Shown one piece after another: positions 1 through 9,950 of a stretch of 64,000 nt of DNA. The stretch is from Eutreptiella sp. 'Long Island Sound 2002' (taxonomy: Eukaryota; Euglenozoa; Euglenophyceae; Eutreptiales; Eutreptiaceae). The number at the start of each line of letters is the position of its first letter. Within the stretch, counting starts at the first letter, position 1. Position numbers and translations under genes: made by a program. Location of the stretch: assembly GCA_964036045.1 (NCBI GenBank), contig OZ038387.1, positions 21,219,348-21,283,347 of the forward strand, in the 5' to 3' direction. Below the pieces are notes generated by a model. That model did no database searches. It had not been told where the DNA came from and saw only the letters and a list, made by a program, of their open reading frames with translations.

Positions 1-517
1 CCCCGTGTTTATATTCCTCGACGAGGCCAGCATCTATGCATTCCGGGATCTGGCGTTCGATCTCGTGGATCTGGTCTTGTGGGGCGGGGTATGGAGGCCA
101 TCTCACGACAGACCCTTCAAACTCGGGTTTGAGTTTGAGGTCCATCTGGACCAGTTTCTTGCAAGACAGGGGTGGGGGCAACGCTCCAAAAACCTTCTGG
201 TATTTCTGGATGAGCTTACTGAGACAGGTGTCTAGGGTCATACTCTCCAGTTTCTCAACGAAATCCTCCTCAGCATGGAGGTTGCTCTTGCCTTTTTCCT
301 GTTTCTTCATACGCCCCATTGTTTCAGGCAGTAGTTCATCCTCCCAGTCCTGGCGACCCTGCTGGGCATAGTGAAGGGAGTATACCAGAGGTACCTCAGG
401 ATCGGGAAGAGTCATCTCTTCATCATCCTCCTCGGACCATATAGACGTTTTCCAAGCCCTCTTGAGGAGGTCCAGGCGTGTCCGTAGCTCAATAGCCTCA
501 GCCTTAGCCAATAGAAC
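1..517 (-). pseudogene. N-terminal linker of Ty3-type reverse transcriptase, truncated by window edge
   Basis: The frame continues after the TAG at 518-520 to the window edge. It reads YQKVFGALPPPLSCKKLVQ, then VVRWPPYPAPQDQIHEIERQ and IPECIDAGLVEEYKHG. This matches the conserved approach to RT domain 1 in Ty3/gypsy polyproteins (the 'PPRPYRLSP-E-...-QI-LL..GLI' pattern). The catalytic palm would lie beyond base 1. It shows the element's pol order to be protease, methyltransferase-like, reverse transcriptase. Confidence 0.7.
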
Positions 518-1383
518 CTACTGGAGATCCTGTAGATCAAACCAAGAAACCGGCCTGTTCTTGGGTGAGGGTTTAGCGCCAGGTACCTGACCTGTAGGGC
601 CATCTGTGGCCTGCATGGAGAAAACAGCATGGTCATGGGACCCGCCGTGAGTGGACTCACCAAGATCCACCTCATCCATAAGCAGCTGCGCTAGGAAAGC
701 GCTGTGCTTCAGTGTCAGCACCTCCGGGTCAACCGGGGGTATAGCGCTGGCGATATCGCTTAGGCGGTCGTCAGCATCAGCCAAGGGTGTGGAGACTGCT
801 GGAGTCTCCTGCTCATCGGAGCTCTCACCACTCGTAGTAGTGACTGAAGAGTGGTCGGATCTTTTCTTGAGATCCAGGAGGGTACGGCCTCTGTTTTCGG
901 CCATCAGCTCCTTGAGTACCACCTGGTCGAGGTCATTCACTGGTACGGGGTTTAGAGAGCCATCTACGATGGACAAAAACTGCCCCATTCAGGGGCGGGC
1001 ATGGTCTCCTGAGAGTCCTCAGGGACGTAGATTGGACCATTGGGGAGTTCAGTTCTTCCCACTGTCATACGATCCAACAGTTGTCTCCAATAGGTGTGTT
1101 CCCCTGTGGTACCCGAGTCAGGGGTACACAGGATCACTCTCGCTCTTTCAAGTGCGATTTTGGTCAGCACCTTAGCGAGTTGAGAGAAAGGAGGGTTAGC
1201 ATAGCACAACCCAATCGATCTCCAATAGAAGCGATAGGCGTTATTGAGATACCGTGAGCAATAGAGCTGCATCATATGCTGCTCTTTACTCGCGAACAAT
1301 TCCACCTGAACTTCATTCAGGTATACCTGCAGGGCAGCCAGTCCATTTTCTAAGACGGGCCGCACCAACTGATAGTTTTCAGT
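518..1383 (-). pseudogene. Methyltransferase-like domain and linker between protease and RT
   Basis: Directly after the protease stop the same frame continues to 964, then the reading moves one frame (988 to 518). The first part contains VELFASKEQHMMQLY, then LCYANPPFSQLAKVLTKI, ARVILCTP and YWRQLLDRMTV. The NPPF motif, the order of segments and the aromatic-rich C-terminal helix resemble the Dam-like N6-adenine methyltransferase domain known from DIRS elements and phages. Its position between protease and reverse transcriptase of a Ty3-type polyprotein is unusual. The second part is an acidic Ser/Asp-rich linker ending WFDLQDLQ at a TAG. The frameshift lies in TGGGGCAG near 980. Function as an active methylase is not claimed; the identification is by motif only. 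Confidence 0.55.
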
Positions 1384-2970
1384 TCAATAAGACCGGTTCA
1401 CGTAGCGTAGACCGGATTCTTTTCGTCCTGACAGCTCCAGAGGGACACAGAAAAGGCCACTGCCAAAGTCGCAGTAAAGGGCATAGGGATGTTGCAAAGA
1501 CAACAGTTTCACCTGGGGGTTACGGCGCAGAAAATCTGTGCCTATGACAATGTCAAAGGCGTTGGTGTCGAGCACTTTGCAGTGCTGAGTCACCTGCTCA
1601 TCGCCCAGACAAACGGTCACATGGACCGCCCCCAGGGAATGAATGGTCCGACCATCCCCAACCCTTATGGCCACGGTTTTGGTTTTCCGGATCTTGGCTT
1701 GCTTCAGCAGTCTACGGGCCACGATTGAAAGCGTAGCGCCCGTGTCTAAGACAGCCTTGTGAACCTGATTACCAATTTTCACGGTGATCCAGAAAACCAA
1801 ATCGTCATCCTCGGAGTCGCCCCCCATTCCCTCTTCAGGGAACTTCACTTCAACCCCAGTGGCCTGTAAGCACTTAGAGTGCCAGTTGAGGCGGCGCTTC
1901 TTGGCGTTCTCGCTACTCTTGTCGGGGCCACCAGCGCTGGGGGTGGAGGGGGCAGGCCGTTTTTCACCCGACGGCTCACCATTAGGTGTGGGGTTGGGTG
2001 CTCCTCTTCTACCAGTGGAGGGGGCTGAGGACCTTCGTCCTCCACCAGGGTTACCCTTACCCTTAAAACATCCAGGGTTAGGCCCCACCCCTTCGGGTCT
2101 ACCACCCTTACCGGCGTTCTTACGCCGTTCCTCTTCCGCTTTCTTTAGTTTTTCGGATTTGCGGCGGTTTTTGTGGCATTCATCTTCATAATGCCTCCTT
2201 TTGCCGCAATATCCGCACGTTATCGTGCAGCGGTAATGGTCTTGGTGCTTTACCTCCTGACCATCCTTGGTTTCCTGCGTGCGCTTCAGTTGGAGCATGC
2301 ACGCACTTTGCCCATCACAGTCGGGCACGTGGCAGGGTCCACCTTTATCGTCCGTAGGATGACAGTAGAAAAGATTAGGGGCCCCTTTACCTTTGGAGGA
2401 GGGGGTCTCAGTCATGTGCTTCAGCTGCCCACCACGGCCCTTCCCAGGGTTAGAGTGGGGTTGAGGCGACCTCCCTCCAGGAGCCTTCTCAGCAAGGGTC
2501 TCCCTTCGCAGATGCTTGCGCAGATACTTGTCCATATGGGAGTCATTCTCTCTCTCCATGGCCAATTCGATCAACAGATCGACCAGGTCATCGTAAGAGT
2601 GCGTCCGAGATTTCCTCTGGGACGTCTCTCTGCAGTTCTCCCATTTCCTGGTTTGAATCTTCCCCACAGGCCACAGATGAGGCTCAGTAGGCCCATAGGA
2701 CGAGGAATTCATACGCCCCATGAGCTCTTCCAGCTGTGCCACGATCTCGGAGATGCGGAGGGGGCATGTGGCCCTACCCATGGACATATGTGAGTACACC
2801 CTCCCACCCGGGACACTTGCACTGGGTGGCCGCGATACTGCCTTCCCAAGCACCTGCGGGAGCGGCTTAAGAGGCACCTGAACTAGGGCAGTGGGAGGGA
2901 CAAGACGTCCCCTTGGTAAGACCTGCATTGTCAAAGGAGGCATCCCGAGCTCCCGAAGATACCTACCTAC
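1384..2970 (-). CDS. Nucleocapsid zinc knuckle plus retropepsin-type protease ORF
   Basis: The open frame runs from the stop-bounded start near 2,970 (first ATG 2,943, 519 residues) to TGA at 1,384-1,386. It has a proline-rich N terminus, a charged helical segment (YDDLVDLLIELAMERENDSH), one CCHC knuckle of the form C-x2-C-x4-H-x4-C, a long Gly/Pro/Lys-rich linker, then an aspartic protease: AVLDTGATLSIVARRLL carries the catalytic Asp of the DTG/A flap region and DIVIGTDFLRRNP is the usual hydrophobic-Gly second motif. It processes Gag-Pol in related elements. The next domain continues in the same frame after the single TGA, so the stop is either a mutation or a readthrough site. The frame differs from the Gag frame. 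Confidence 0.8.
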   Translation of the reverse strand, partial: VGRYLRELGMPPLTMQVLPRGRLVPPTALVQVPLKPLPQVLGKAVSRPPSASVPGGRVYSHMSMGRATCPLRISEIVAQLEELMGRMNSSSYGPTEPHLWPVGKIQTRKWENCRETSQRKSRTHSYDDLVDLLIELAMERENDSHMDKYLRKHLRRETLAEKAPGGRSPQPHSNPGKGRGGQLKHMTETPSSKGKGAPNLFYCHPTDDKGGPCHVPDCDGQSACMLQLKRTQETKDGQEVKHQDHYRCTITCGYCGKRRHYEDECHKNRRKSEKLKKAEEERRKNAGKGGRPEGVGPNPGCFKGKGNPGGGRRSSAPSTGRRGAPNPTPNGEPSGEKRPAPSTPSAGGPDKSSENAKKRRLNWHSKCLQATGVEVKFPEEGMGGDSEDDDLVFWITVKIGNQVHKAVLDTGATLSIVARRLLKQAKIRKTKTVAIRVGDGRTIHSLGAVHVTVCLGDEQVTQHCKVLDTNAFDIVIGTDFLRRNPQVKLLSLQHPYALYCDFGSGLFCVPLELSGRKESGLRYVNRSY

Positions 2971-4324
2971 CTACCTCGGAGATGGGGGCAGCTGTGGGGA
3001 ATTCGGGGAGAGGGCGCAGCTCCTCAATCTCCGTTTGGACACTCAGGTCCGTTTCGTAGACTGGATACATTTGCTCCAGTCTTTTCAGGAAGTCGCCCAA
3101 GTTGGAGCTCTTCCTGATAGCAGTCTTGACTTGCCGCTGAAGGAATTTGTTTTTGCACGACTTTTTGATGAGCGTGCATTTGGTTCGGACATCAGCTTGT
3201 TGCTGACCCATGAGGAGCAAAAACTCGGAAAAGTCCTCAGCCCATTCAGGCACGATTTTGGGATCGAACTCGGGGAGTTTGATCTGAAGGTACGCTGTAG
3301 CGATGGCCTTCGTTCCCCTACCTGGTACACCTGGGTCACCTGTTCCACCTGAAGGGGGTGAGGGGTACACTGTGGCCAGTGGGGCTAGTGCTGCCAGGCC
3401 ATGGCCTTTCATCTCAGCCTCTGTGGTGTCACCTACACTGCAGGCAGGCACAGTCCTCACACGAGGGTGGAACGGGCTAGGACAGATGTCCATTGGGGAG
3501 CTGCGGATGCCTCTGCAGCTCTTCACATCCCTAGTTAACAGTTCCACACCAGGGGACATGGGAGGTGCGGGCTTCTTCAAACCGGAGAGCCCCAATTTAG
3601 TCTTGAGGGCAGCTTACAATTCACTCAGATCAGGATTTTCATCGCCTGCACCCAAGACCCGGGAAAGCAAGTCCATGGTCTCATCGAGACCCAGCTTAGG
3701 GGATACCACGCGTGGGGGCAAAGCTCGATCCACGCATGTAGGTTCGGCTGCCATCGCCCTAGGACAGGGGCCAGGCTTCAGGCATTCATGTTCCTTCGGT
3801 TCTTCCGGAGGCATAGGTTCTTCAGACACCCAGCCGGGTTCCCACCCTGATGATTGGGCCGACGCCCACCAGTCCATTTCGCCGTGAGATATCTCGAACG
3901 TCTCCTCGCCCCCAGTAGCTCCGAACATCGTTCCCAAAGGTGCATCCTTCCCCCTTCCTTACCTTGCTGCTCTTCTCCAGGCGTTGACCTTGGCGTTGGC
4001 CACTTCGATCCCTGGGGGAGGCGTAGTTTTGGATGGGGGCATCGAGGACACGATGGAAGCTAAGGCGGCTGCCACAGGGTCCTTGCCTTCGAGGCGCCTG
4101 AGGATGGCCTGCGTTAAACCGGGCGCTTCAGCGCTTGCGCTCGGGCGGACTCCTTCTGTATATATCTTTGTAATTTCTTCCGCCCCTCTTGATTCTGCAT
4201 GTTCTCCTAGAGGACCAGTATCACGGGGTACACCGCTTGTAGATGAAGGTCGAGCTCTCACATCATCAGTCTTTGACCTGGTACTTGTGATCGGCACTAT
4301 TTTGGCGCTGAGCGTGACAGACAT
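2963..4324 (-). pseudogene. Gag (capsid) region of the Ty3/gypsy-like element
   Basis: The frame opens with ATG at 4,324 and reads leftward through two in-frame TAA stops (3,959-3,961 and 3,614-3,616) to a TAG at 2,963. The N-terminal third is rich in Ser, Pro and Glu. The part left of 3,320 has the look of a retrotransposon capsid: LPEFDPKIVPEWAEDF, then a helical stretch with Leu- and Lys-rich segments ending in a MYPVYETDLS-like motif. It would form the particle shell around element RNA. The first stop sits in a CAAGGTAAGG context that resembles a splice donor, so an intron is possible, but no matching acceptor stood out. The frame break into the zinc-knuckle ORF lies in a GGTA tandem repeat at about 2,953-2,970. 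Confidence 0.7.
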
Positions 4325-4940
4325 CTTCACAGTTCAGGAAACAAGGTTTTCTCTGTGTTCTTCGTGTTCTGCTTTAGTCTTCTAGGACCTGCCTCTGCTA
4401 CCAAAAAAGGTTTCTGGTTTGCTCACACTTGTGCTTGTTCCTTGTATTTGTTTTAGAAACACCTTGCTGATTTTCCCCAAGTCAAAATGAAATCAACACA
4501 AAGATAAAGTAGAGCAAGTCCAGGCACCGGATCAATCAAATCAGGATAAGTCCTTCCACAATCAAAACATGTGTAACAAAGAGGGGCTGCAGATAGACAA
4601 ATGTAGATCTAAATACAATGCTTCAATGGTTTATAAACAAAACGGATGACTTTATGTGAAAACTGACATGACTCGGGTCCCCAAGATAGTACCAAGCACT
4701 TCATGTGCACTCTTTGGACACAATGGAGTTGGTTAGGAATCTGGGGCAAAGGAGTTGGGCCAGACACAGGATATGGCTTGGCCAGCATGGCCAAGCAACT
4801 GAATTCAGAATCAGTTAAAAAGCAGAACCACAATAAGTGATTGAAACAATTGAGTATAGGGGTCTTGAGGTGGGGGACCACTAGGCTTAACCTACAAGGC
4901 CCTAGGCAAGAAGTGCCTACTGTAATTTCAGTATTACCTC

Positions 4941-5015
4941 CATGAAGGAAGATACCTCCGCTCAGTTGAGTTGTAGGGGTGAACTTCATGGGGGGGCTAG
5001 GGTTATGACCCTAGT
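4941..5015 (+). repeat. 75-bp direct repeat, copy 1
   Basis: The block beginning CATGAAGGAAGATACCTCC and ending CCCTAGT recurs at 5,573-5,647 with only a few differences. The copies are about 630 bp apart and in the same orientation, just upstream of Gag. They may be remnants of terminal sequence of the left-hand element, but no LTR ends (TG...CA) or target duplication were found. The stretch 4,400-4,940 between Gag and this copy holds no gene. Confidence 0.8.
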
Positions 5016-5039
5016 GACCCCTTTTGCACACCTTTGAGC

Positions 5040-5190
5040 GTAGCGGTTGAACAGCGGTTGAACCCAGTTGAACAGCATGTTGCTGTTCAACCCCCCAGTT
5101 GAACTCGGTTGAACGCGGTTGAACAGTTCAACTGGCCTATCGCGCCAATCGGTGGCGCGTGCTCGCGCGATCACGCGTTCAACAGTGGTT
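5040..5190. repeat. Cluster of GTTGAAC / GTTCAAC heptamers
   Basis: GTTGAAC or its complement occurs about ten times in roughly 150 bp, some copies forming short inverted pairs. No gene is visible. It is a simple degenerate repeat between the two 75-bp direct repeats. Confidence 0.7.
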
Positions 5191-5572
5191 AATTGGTAAA
5201 TGTAGCCTGTCCCACAATTTTGGTTTTGAGCTGTTCCCTAAAACCCAGTTAAAACCTGGAACCTACTACCAATGGGCAGGTGGCGGTGTGGCGACCACAT
5301 ACATGAAAACTGGAGCCGGCACGTGGTGGCCAACACGTGGCGGTAAAGGGAATGCACATGGTGTGTAGTAGTTGCCACCTGCTCGCTTTTTACTATATAC
5401 ATGACGCATTGAATTGAAGAATATTTAATTTCACCTTTGTGCAATATGGTAGTGTCACCAAAAATAACGTAACAATAAGAACAAATTAGAGCACCAAGAG
5501 ATTCCCCATTGTGGTTTCTTACTTGTATGCAAGGATCCCTCTCATTTTACAATCAAAAAGAATGAAGGAAAA

Positions 5573-5647
5573 CATGAAGGAAGATACCTCCGCTCAGTTG
5601 AGTGGTAGGGGTGAACTTCATGGGGGGGCTACGGTTGTAACCCTAGT
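5573..5647 (+). repeat. 75-bp direct repeat, copy 2
   Basis: This is the second copy of the block at 4,941. The intervening 5,191-5,572 and the following 5,648-5,964 hold no supported gene. Confidence 0.8.
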
Positions 5648-5964
5648 TACTTTGAGAAAGTGTACTTCAAGCTTCAAAAGAGTGATAAAAATGATTAAGT
5701 ATTAGTGTCAACATCATCTCAAGGTTTAGGGGGGGCTTGGCCTGGATCAAGTACCCCATGAAAGACAAGGCAGTGACTTTTTCTTACTTGAGTTATTCAA
5801 GTGGTCCTGGTTTTGAGCAACCTCGGAGTCAAAAACCTTTTTGTCCAGGGTGTGGTCTTTGAGAATCTTCTTCTTTTTGTTCCCCCCGGCCTCTGGCTGA
5901 GCAATGCATCCCTTTTATTTTTGCTTCAGCAAGTCCACCTCGCACAGAATCTACCCCTAGCCTA

Positions 5965-6720
5965 CCACACCCAAAATAGGTTAAAAACTACATGAATACA
6001 GGCTAAAACATGCTTTACCTTCCTTGGATGGTCATTTGAGCTGATCACAATATCAAAAAAATAAGTTTGAGAAACTTCGATTTTTGAGCCGTCGAAGATG
6101 AAAAACTTCGTAGGTAGATTGTGCACCAACTCCGTTTGAACCTCCCCCCCCCCTCCCGGGCACGCCATCCCCAAAAAGGGTGAAAAAGACATGAATACGG
6201 CCTAAAACATGCTTTACATAGGTTTGATGGTCATATTGTGTGATTACAATGTCAACAAAAAGTTTCCAAAACTTCGATTTTTGTGCTACCAAGGGTGCAA
6301 AACTACATAAGTAAGTTTTGCACCAATCCCTTGGGACCCCCCCCCCCCCCCCCGCCCCACACACCGCATGCCCAATTAAGGTGAAGAACACATAACTACG
6401 GCCTAAAACATGCTTTACACATCTTAGATGGTCATATTGTGCGATTACAATAATGAAAAACAAAGTTGTGGAAACCTCGATTTTGAGCTGTCTAGGTTGA
6501 AAAACGGCATGAGCAGGTTGTGTACTAATCCCTTGGCAGTCCCCCCCCCCCAAGCACCCAATACCCAAATAAGGGAAAAAAAAATACGGCCTAAAACATG
6601 CTTTACGCACGTTGGATGGTCATTTTAGATGATCACAATATCAAAAGAACGAGTTTCAAAAACTTCGCTTTTGGAGCTATCCAAGGGGGAAAACTGCAGA
6701 AGCTGGTTATGCACCGGCTC
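5965..6720. repeat. Tandem array, about 195-bp unit, four copies
   Basis: Each unit contains GGCCTAAAACATGCTTTAC, a GATGGTCAT block, a TTACAAT/TCACAAT block, an AAACTTCGATTTTTG block and then a poly(C) run of 10-17 bases. Units begin near 5,965, 6,165, 6,365 and 6,560; the last is truncated. The 185-codon minus-strand frame across it is a translation of the repeat, not a gene. From 6,721 to 7,350 nothing recognisable follows except another poly(G) tract near 7,150. Confidence 0.85.
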
Positions 6721-7352
6721 ATACACTCATGTCTGCCATACTGGTGGAAATAGTCATTTCGCATCTTTGGCACAGTTTTGACCGCCGCCTGGCACATCTA
6801 AAGACTTGGGAAAAAAACGTCCTTTCGTATCCTAGTAGGTATACAGTGTCAAAACATCCCTACCAACACCCCTTAGAGTGGGTACCACGGGATCACCGAG
6901 GTCGCCAAAACCGCCAACATAGCAATAATGGCTAAAAAGTGCACAAACCGCATAAGCACTCATTGCACTCCGCCCCATACACCAGGAAACACTTTTTTGG
7001 CTCAAAATAAAAAAAAACCAAAACATTTATGATTTTTGACCCTAAAAATGGGTGGGTCATCTTTTCGACATTTTCTACTCCCACCCAACCCCACTCCACA
7101 CCCCCACCTCCCTGAAAAGCTCAAAAAAGTAGGTTTCAAGTGGAGAGGATTGGGGGGGGGGGTCAGAACCAAAAACTCAATGGAGGATGTGTTCATTGGA
7201 CAAAATAAATTTTTACCAAGGGTTACACAAAGAAATCAACCCCTTGGGGTAGGGTACGCGAATAGGCCCAAAAAGGCCCAAAATGGGGGGTTTTGTGGCG
7301 TTTTCCCCTAGATACGGGCCTGATTGGCTTTGATCTAACAACCTCTGCGAGA

Positions 7353-7886
7353 TCATTTAAACAACAATTCATAGAACTGTCTCTGGCGCGGAGTTTTCTT
7401 GTTAGCACCCACTGTACCAATATCTCGAGAGCAATCAGCAGGGTCCGGAGGGGCGGCACCTTTAACAACATCAGCATCACATTCAGCAACAGGGTCATTT
7501 GCTGGTTGATCAGCAAGACGTTCAACGGTAGCACCTTCAAGAGCACCCTCTGCACATGCCACAACAAGGTCATTGGCTGGTTGATCTTGAGGATGGTCAA
7601 GAGCCGCACCTTCAGTAGCATCCTCTACAAGTTCAGCTATGTGGTCATTTGCAACCTTATCTCGAGGGCCATCTGCATGGCTAGCATTGGCGGCACCTTG
7701 TGCAATACCTCCAGTGTTTTGCAATGCTAAACCTTGAGCAATGGCATCATTGACGTTGTCAATGACAATTCGTCCTTCATCTTTATTCCCCTCAGGCAAG
7801 TCAAAGAGCTGCTCATCTGAAAATTTCCCCACCTCATCATCATCAAGAGCTGGAGCACCACCAATGACTTTCAGAGATAGGTCCAA
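7353..7886 (-). CDS. Acidic repeat-containing ORF, probable exon, function unknown
   Basis: The frame is open for 177 codons and ends TAA/TGA-side at 7,353 with FYELLFK. It has no ATG near its start; a pyrimidine-rich tract ending CTGAAAG just inside 7,886 could be a splice acceptor, so this is more likely a last exon than a whole gene. The N-terminal part is acidic (ALDDDEVGKFSDEQLFDLPE). The middle carries three degenerate 25-residue repeats built on ANDxxxE...GAA/GAT..P, for example DQPANDLVVACAEGALEGA and DQPANDPVAECDADVVKGA. Repetition at protein level with varied codons supports coding. A similar Asn/Ala-rich frame occurs near 42.5 kb, so it may belong to an unrecognised mobile element. 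No family was recognised. Confidence 0.4.
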   Translation of the reverse strand: MDLSLKVIGGAPALDDDEVGKFSDEQLFDLPEGNKDEGRIVIDNVNDAIAQGLALQNTGGIAQGAANASHADGPRDKVANDHIAELVEDATEGAALDHPQDQPANDLVVACAEGALEGATVERLADQPANDPVAECDADVVKGAAPPDPADCSRDIGTVGANKKTPRQRQFYELLFK

Positions 7887-9741
7887 ATAAAAAATACATT
7901 ACAAATAGATGAATGCCGTCTGAAGGTGCACAGGTGTCTGGATCCGTGCCATTATCATTTTGCATTTGATTCTGCTTTAGAACAAGTGTTTGCACATTTC
8001 TGATAGAGTGCGCCGCTTTCGTCTACTCGCTCCGGAACTTCCGGGCGCCCATTTCCAGCTTCACCGCTTGGTTTTTTCTGAAGTTGACGGTTTGAATCGC
8101 TAAATTGGAGCCCAAATCAACTAAACCAATACCCAAAATTTAACTACCAGTTGAAAAGTTGGCCCGTTTCTGGCACGCCGCGGTCCGGCAAGAGGTGCAG
8201 CAGAAGGGGGGTTGGGATTGTTGTCGGGAGCTGACCTAGGGTTGAGCCCCCGGACAAAGAAGCAAACCATCGTGAATGAATTCCCAGAAAAGAACCAAAG
8301 GGCACACTGACGGGGGGGGGGGGTGCAGCGGTAAAGTAAATGTGCAACAGGGAAGCTACAAAAGGGTAGATGGCACGATAAGAGAGGAAGCAAACGGCTG
8401 CAGTGGAAAGTTTTCACCCAAAAAAAGACGGCCCTAATCGTGGACCCAAAAGTTGCGGAGAGTGCTGGAAAGGAAGAAACCCCGAGGTAGCCCATGCGAG
8501 GTTTTGAAGTACGGAAGAGGGCAACCGAGGTGTTCTTTTGGTACACAACGGTCCACAAGTGTAGCATATGTGGGGAAGGCAGGCGGCCTTTACGTAGAAT
8601 GGGTGTTTTTGTTGGTGTAGATTGGTTTGGTGTGGGTCCATTCCGGTGAGGGTATTTCAGAGAAAAAAAGATGCAATGTAGAATTTTACAATCAAAAGGT
8701 GTTGCTAATCAAAAGCGCCGAAAAGAAAATGGTACTCCCACTTGGCGAGCTATGATGAGCTTTTGGCTTTTGATTCTGCGGGCTTGAGGCAAATTTTTGG
8801 CGCTTGGGTCTTTTTACTTTTTTTATGCATGCGAGTTTCTGTTTGATGAGCCTAACACAAATGTAGAATTTCTTCCTTTTTTTTTTGTGCGGGTGCAGGG
8901 TTAGTTTTAATTTTTTGGCTCAAACCAATCAATTTCGCCAACACCACCAATAATTAAAAAAAGTTACATTCCATGGGAATATTGCTTTTTGAAATGGCTC
9001 AGGGTTTGCCGATAAAGAGCCCATTACAACTAGCGGGTACTCATCGATTTTTAGGGTGAATAATTGCAGTTCAATAGTCAACATATTGAAGCTTGACAAT
9101 AAATCTTCGGGTATATGTAAATTGTGCCTGCATCAGTCTTGCACCCATCGAAATCGGCACGGGACGGATTTTGACACGGCACCAGTTCGTATACCACTTT
9201 GGCGGGCCGAATATTGGGAAAACAACCGCAGCAATTTTTGATTTTATAGGTTGGATGAATTAATTTGATGCCAAATCTAGTCTCAATCACTCAAAAAACC
9301 CTTTCCGCCAGCATAAAAATTGGCCCACTTTTGATGAGTTCCATCTGTACGTATTTGTGTCATATTTCCCGTCCCAAAACAGCCACCTCCTGCGGGCAAT
9401 ATGCACGAAAAACAGCACCTGATGAACGTGAAATCTACCAAACCACTGAGATCAGATTGTACAATTCTTCTGTCCCCTTCCCTAATGATTCCACAGAAGT
9501 CTGGTAGCAGAACTGACACATAATAGTGATTCGCTGACTCTGCAAGCATATAATGAAGCAGTCCCATTCCACCTAACCATTCAGTGGGACCCTAGTTGTA
9601 CCATCCAACCCCCCAAAATGTACCATAAACCCCCCCGGAATCTACCAAAAAAAAACGCGAAATGTACCAGAAACATTTTGCGCCAAAATGGGGGGTCTGT
9701 GGTACAAAGTGGGGGGGGCTTTTGGTATTCACCACCCGAAA
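7887..9741. other. No supported gene
   Basis: Mostly AT-rich sequence with short poly(G) and poly(A) runs. ORFs up to about 150 codons on both strands (for example minus strand 8,121-8,567) show no domain, no codon pattern and no splice context that separates them from chance. Confidence 0.6.
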
Positions 9742-9950
9742 ACTGTGTGGGTTGTGGCTGCATATCCCCTGCTGTCACAATGCCACACTAAAAAAGCCGA
9801 GTGCATGATGGCTGTGTATCCCCTGCCATTTTGGGGCCACACCCAAAAAGCTGTATGGAACGTGGCTGCCTATCCCTGGTCGTCTTGGGGCAAAAAGGGC
9901 GGTGGATTGTGGCTGTGTGCCCCTGCCCCCCAAAAAAGGTAAACAGTTAC
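9742..9950 (+). repeat. Tandem repeat, about 60-65-bp unit, near four copies
   Basis: The unit reads roughly GTGGCTG.RTATCCCCTG followed by a TTGGGGC block and AAAAAGC. It gives a repeated VAAYPL...-type translation on the plus strand, which is a by-product of the repeat. Confidence 0.7.

Larger units (their letters stand above)
1..4400 (-). mobile_element. Ty3/gypsy-like LTR retrotransposon, 5' part, decayed; runs off the left edge
   Basis: Read on the minus strand, this stretch encodes in order a Gag/capsid region, a CCHC zinc knuckle, a DTGA aspartic protease, a methyltransferase-like domain with an NPPF motif, and the N-terminal linker of a Ty3-type reverse transcriptase cut by the window edge. 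The protease and the RT linker place it in Ty3/gypsy rather than DIRS. The single long frame is broken by in-frame stops at 3,959-3,961, 3,614-3,616, 1,384-1,386 and 518-520 and by frameshifts near 2,965 and 980, so this copy is probably dead unless some breaks are recoded. No clear LTR pair is visible; the 5' LTR should lie to the right of the Gag start. Confidence 0.85.

Noticed and set aside
4941-5647. Solo LTR defined by the 75-bp direct repeats
   Set aside because: No TG...CA ends, primer-binding site or target duplication could be placed.
6053-6610. 185-codon minus-strand ORF
   Set aside because: It is the 195-bp tandem repeat read through its poly(C) runs, with no start and no domain.
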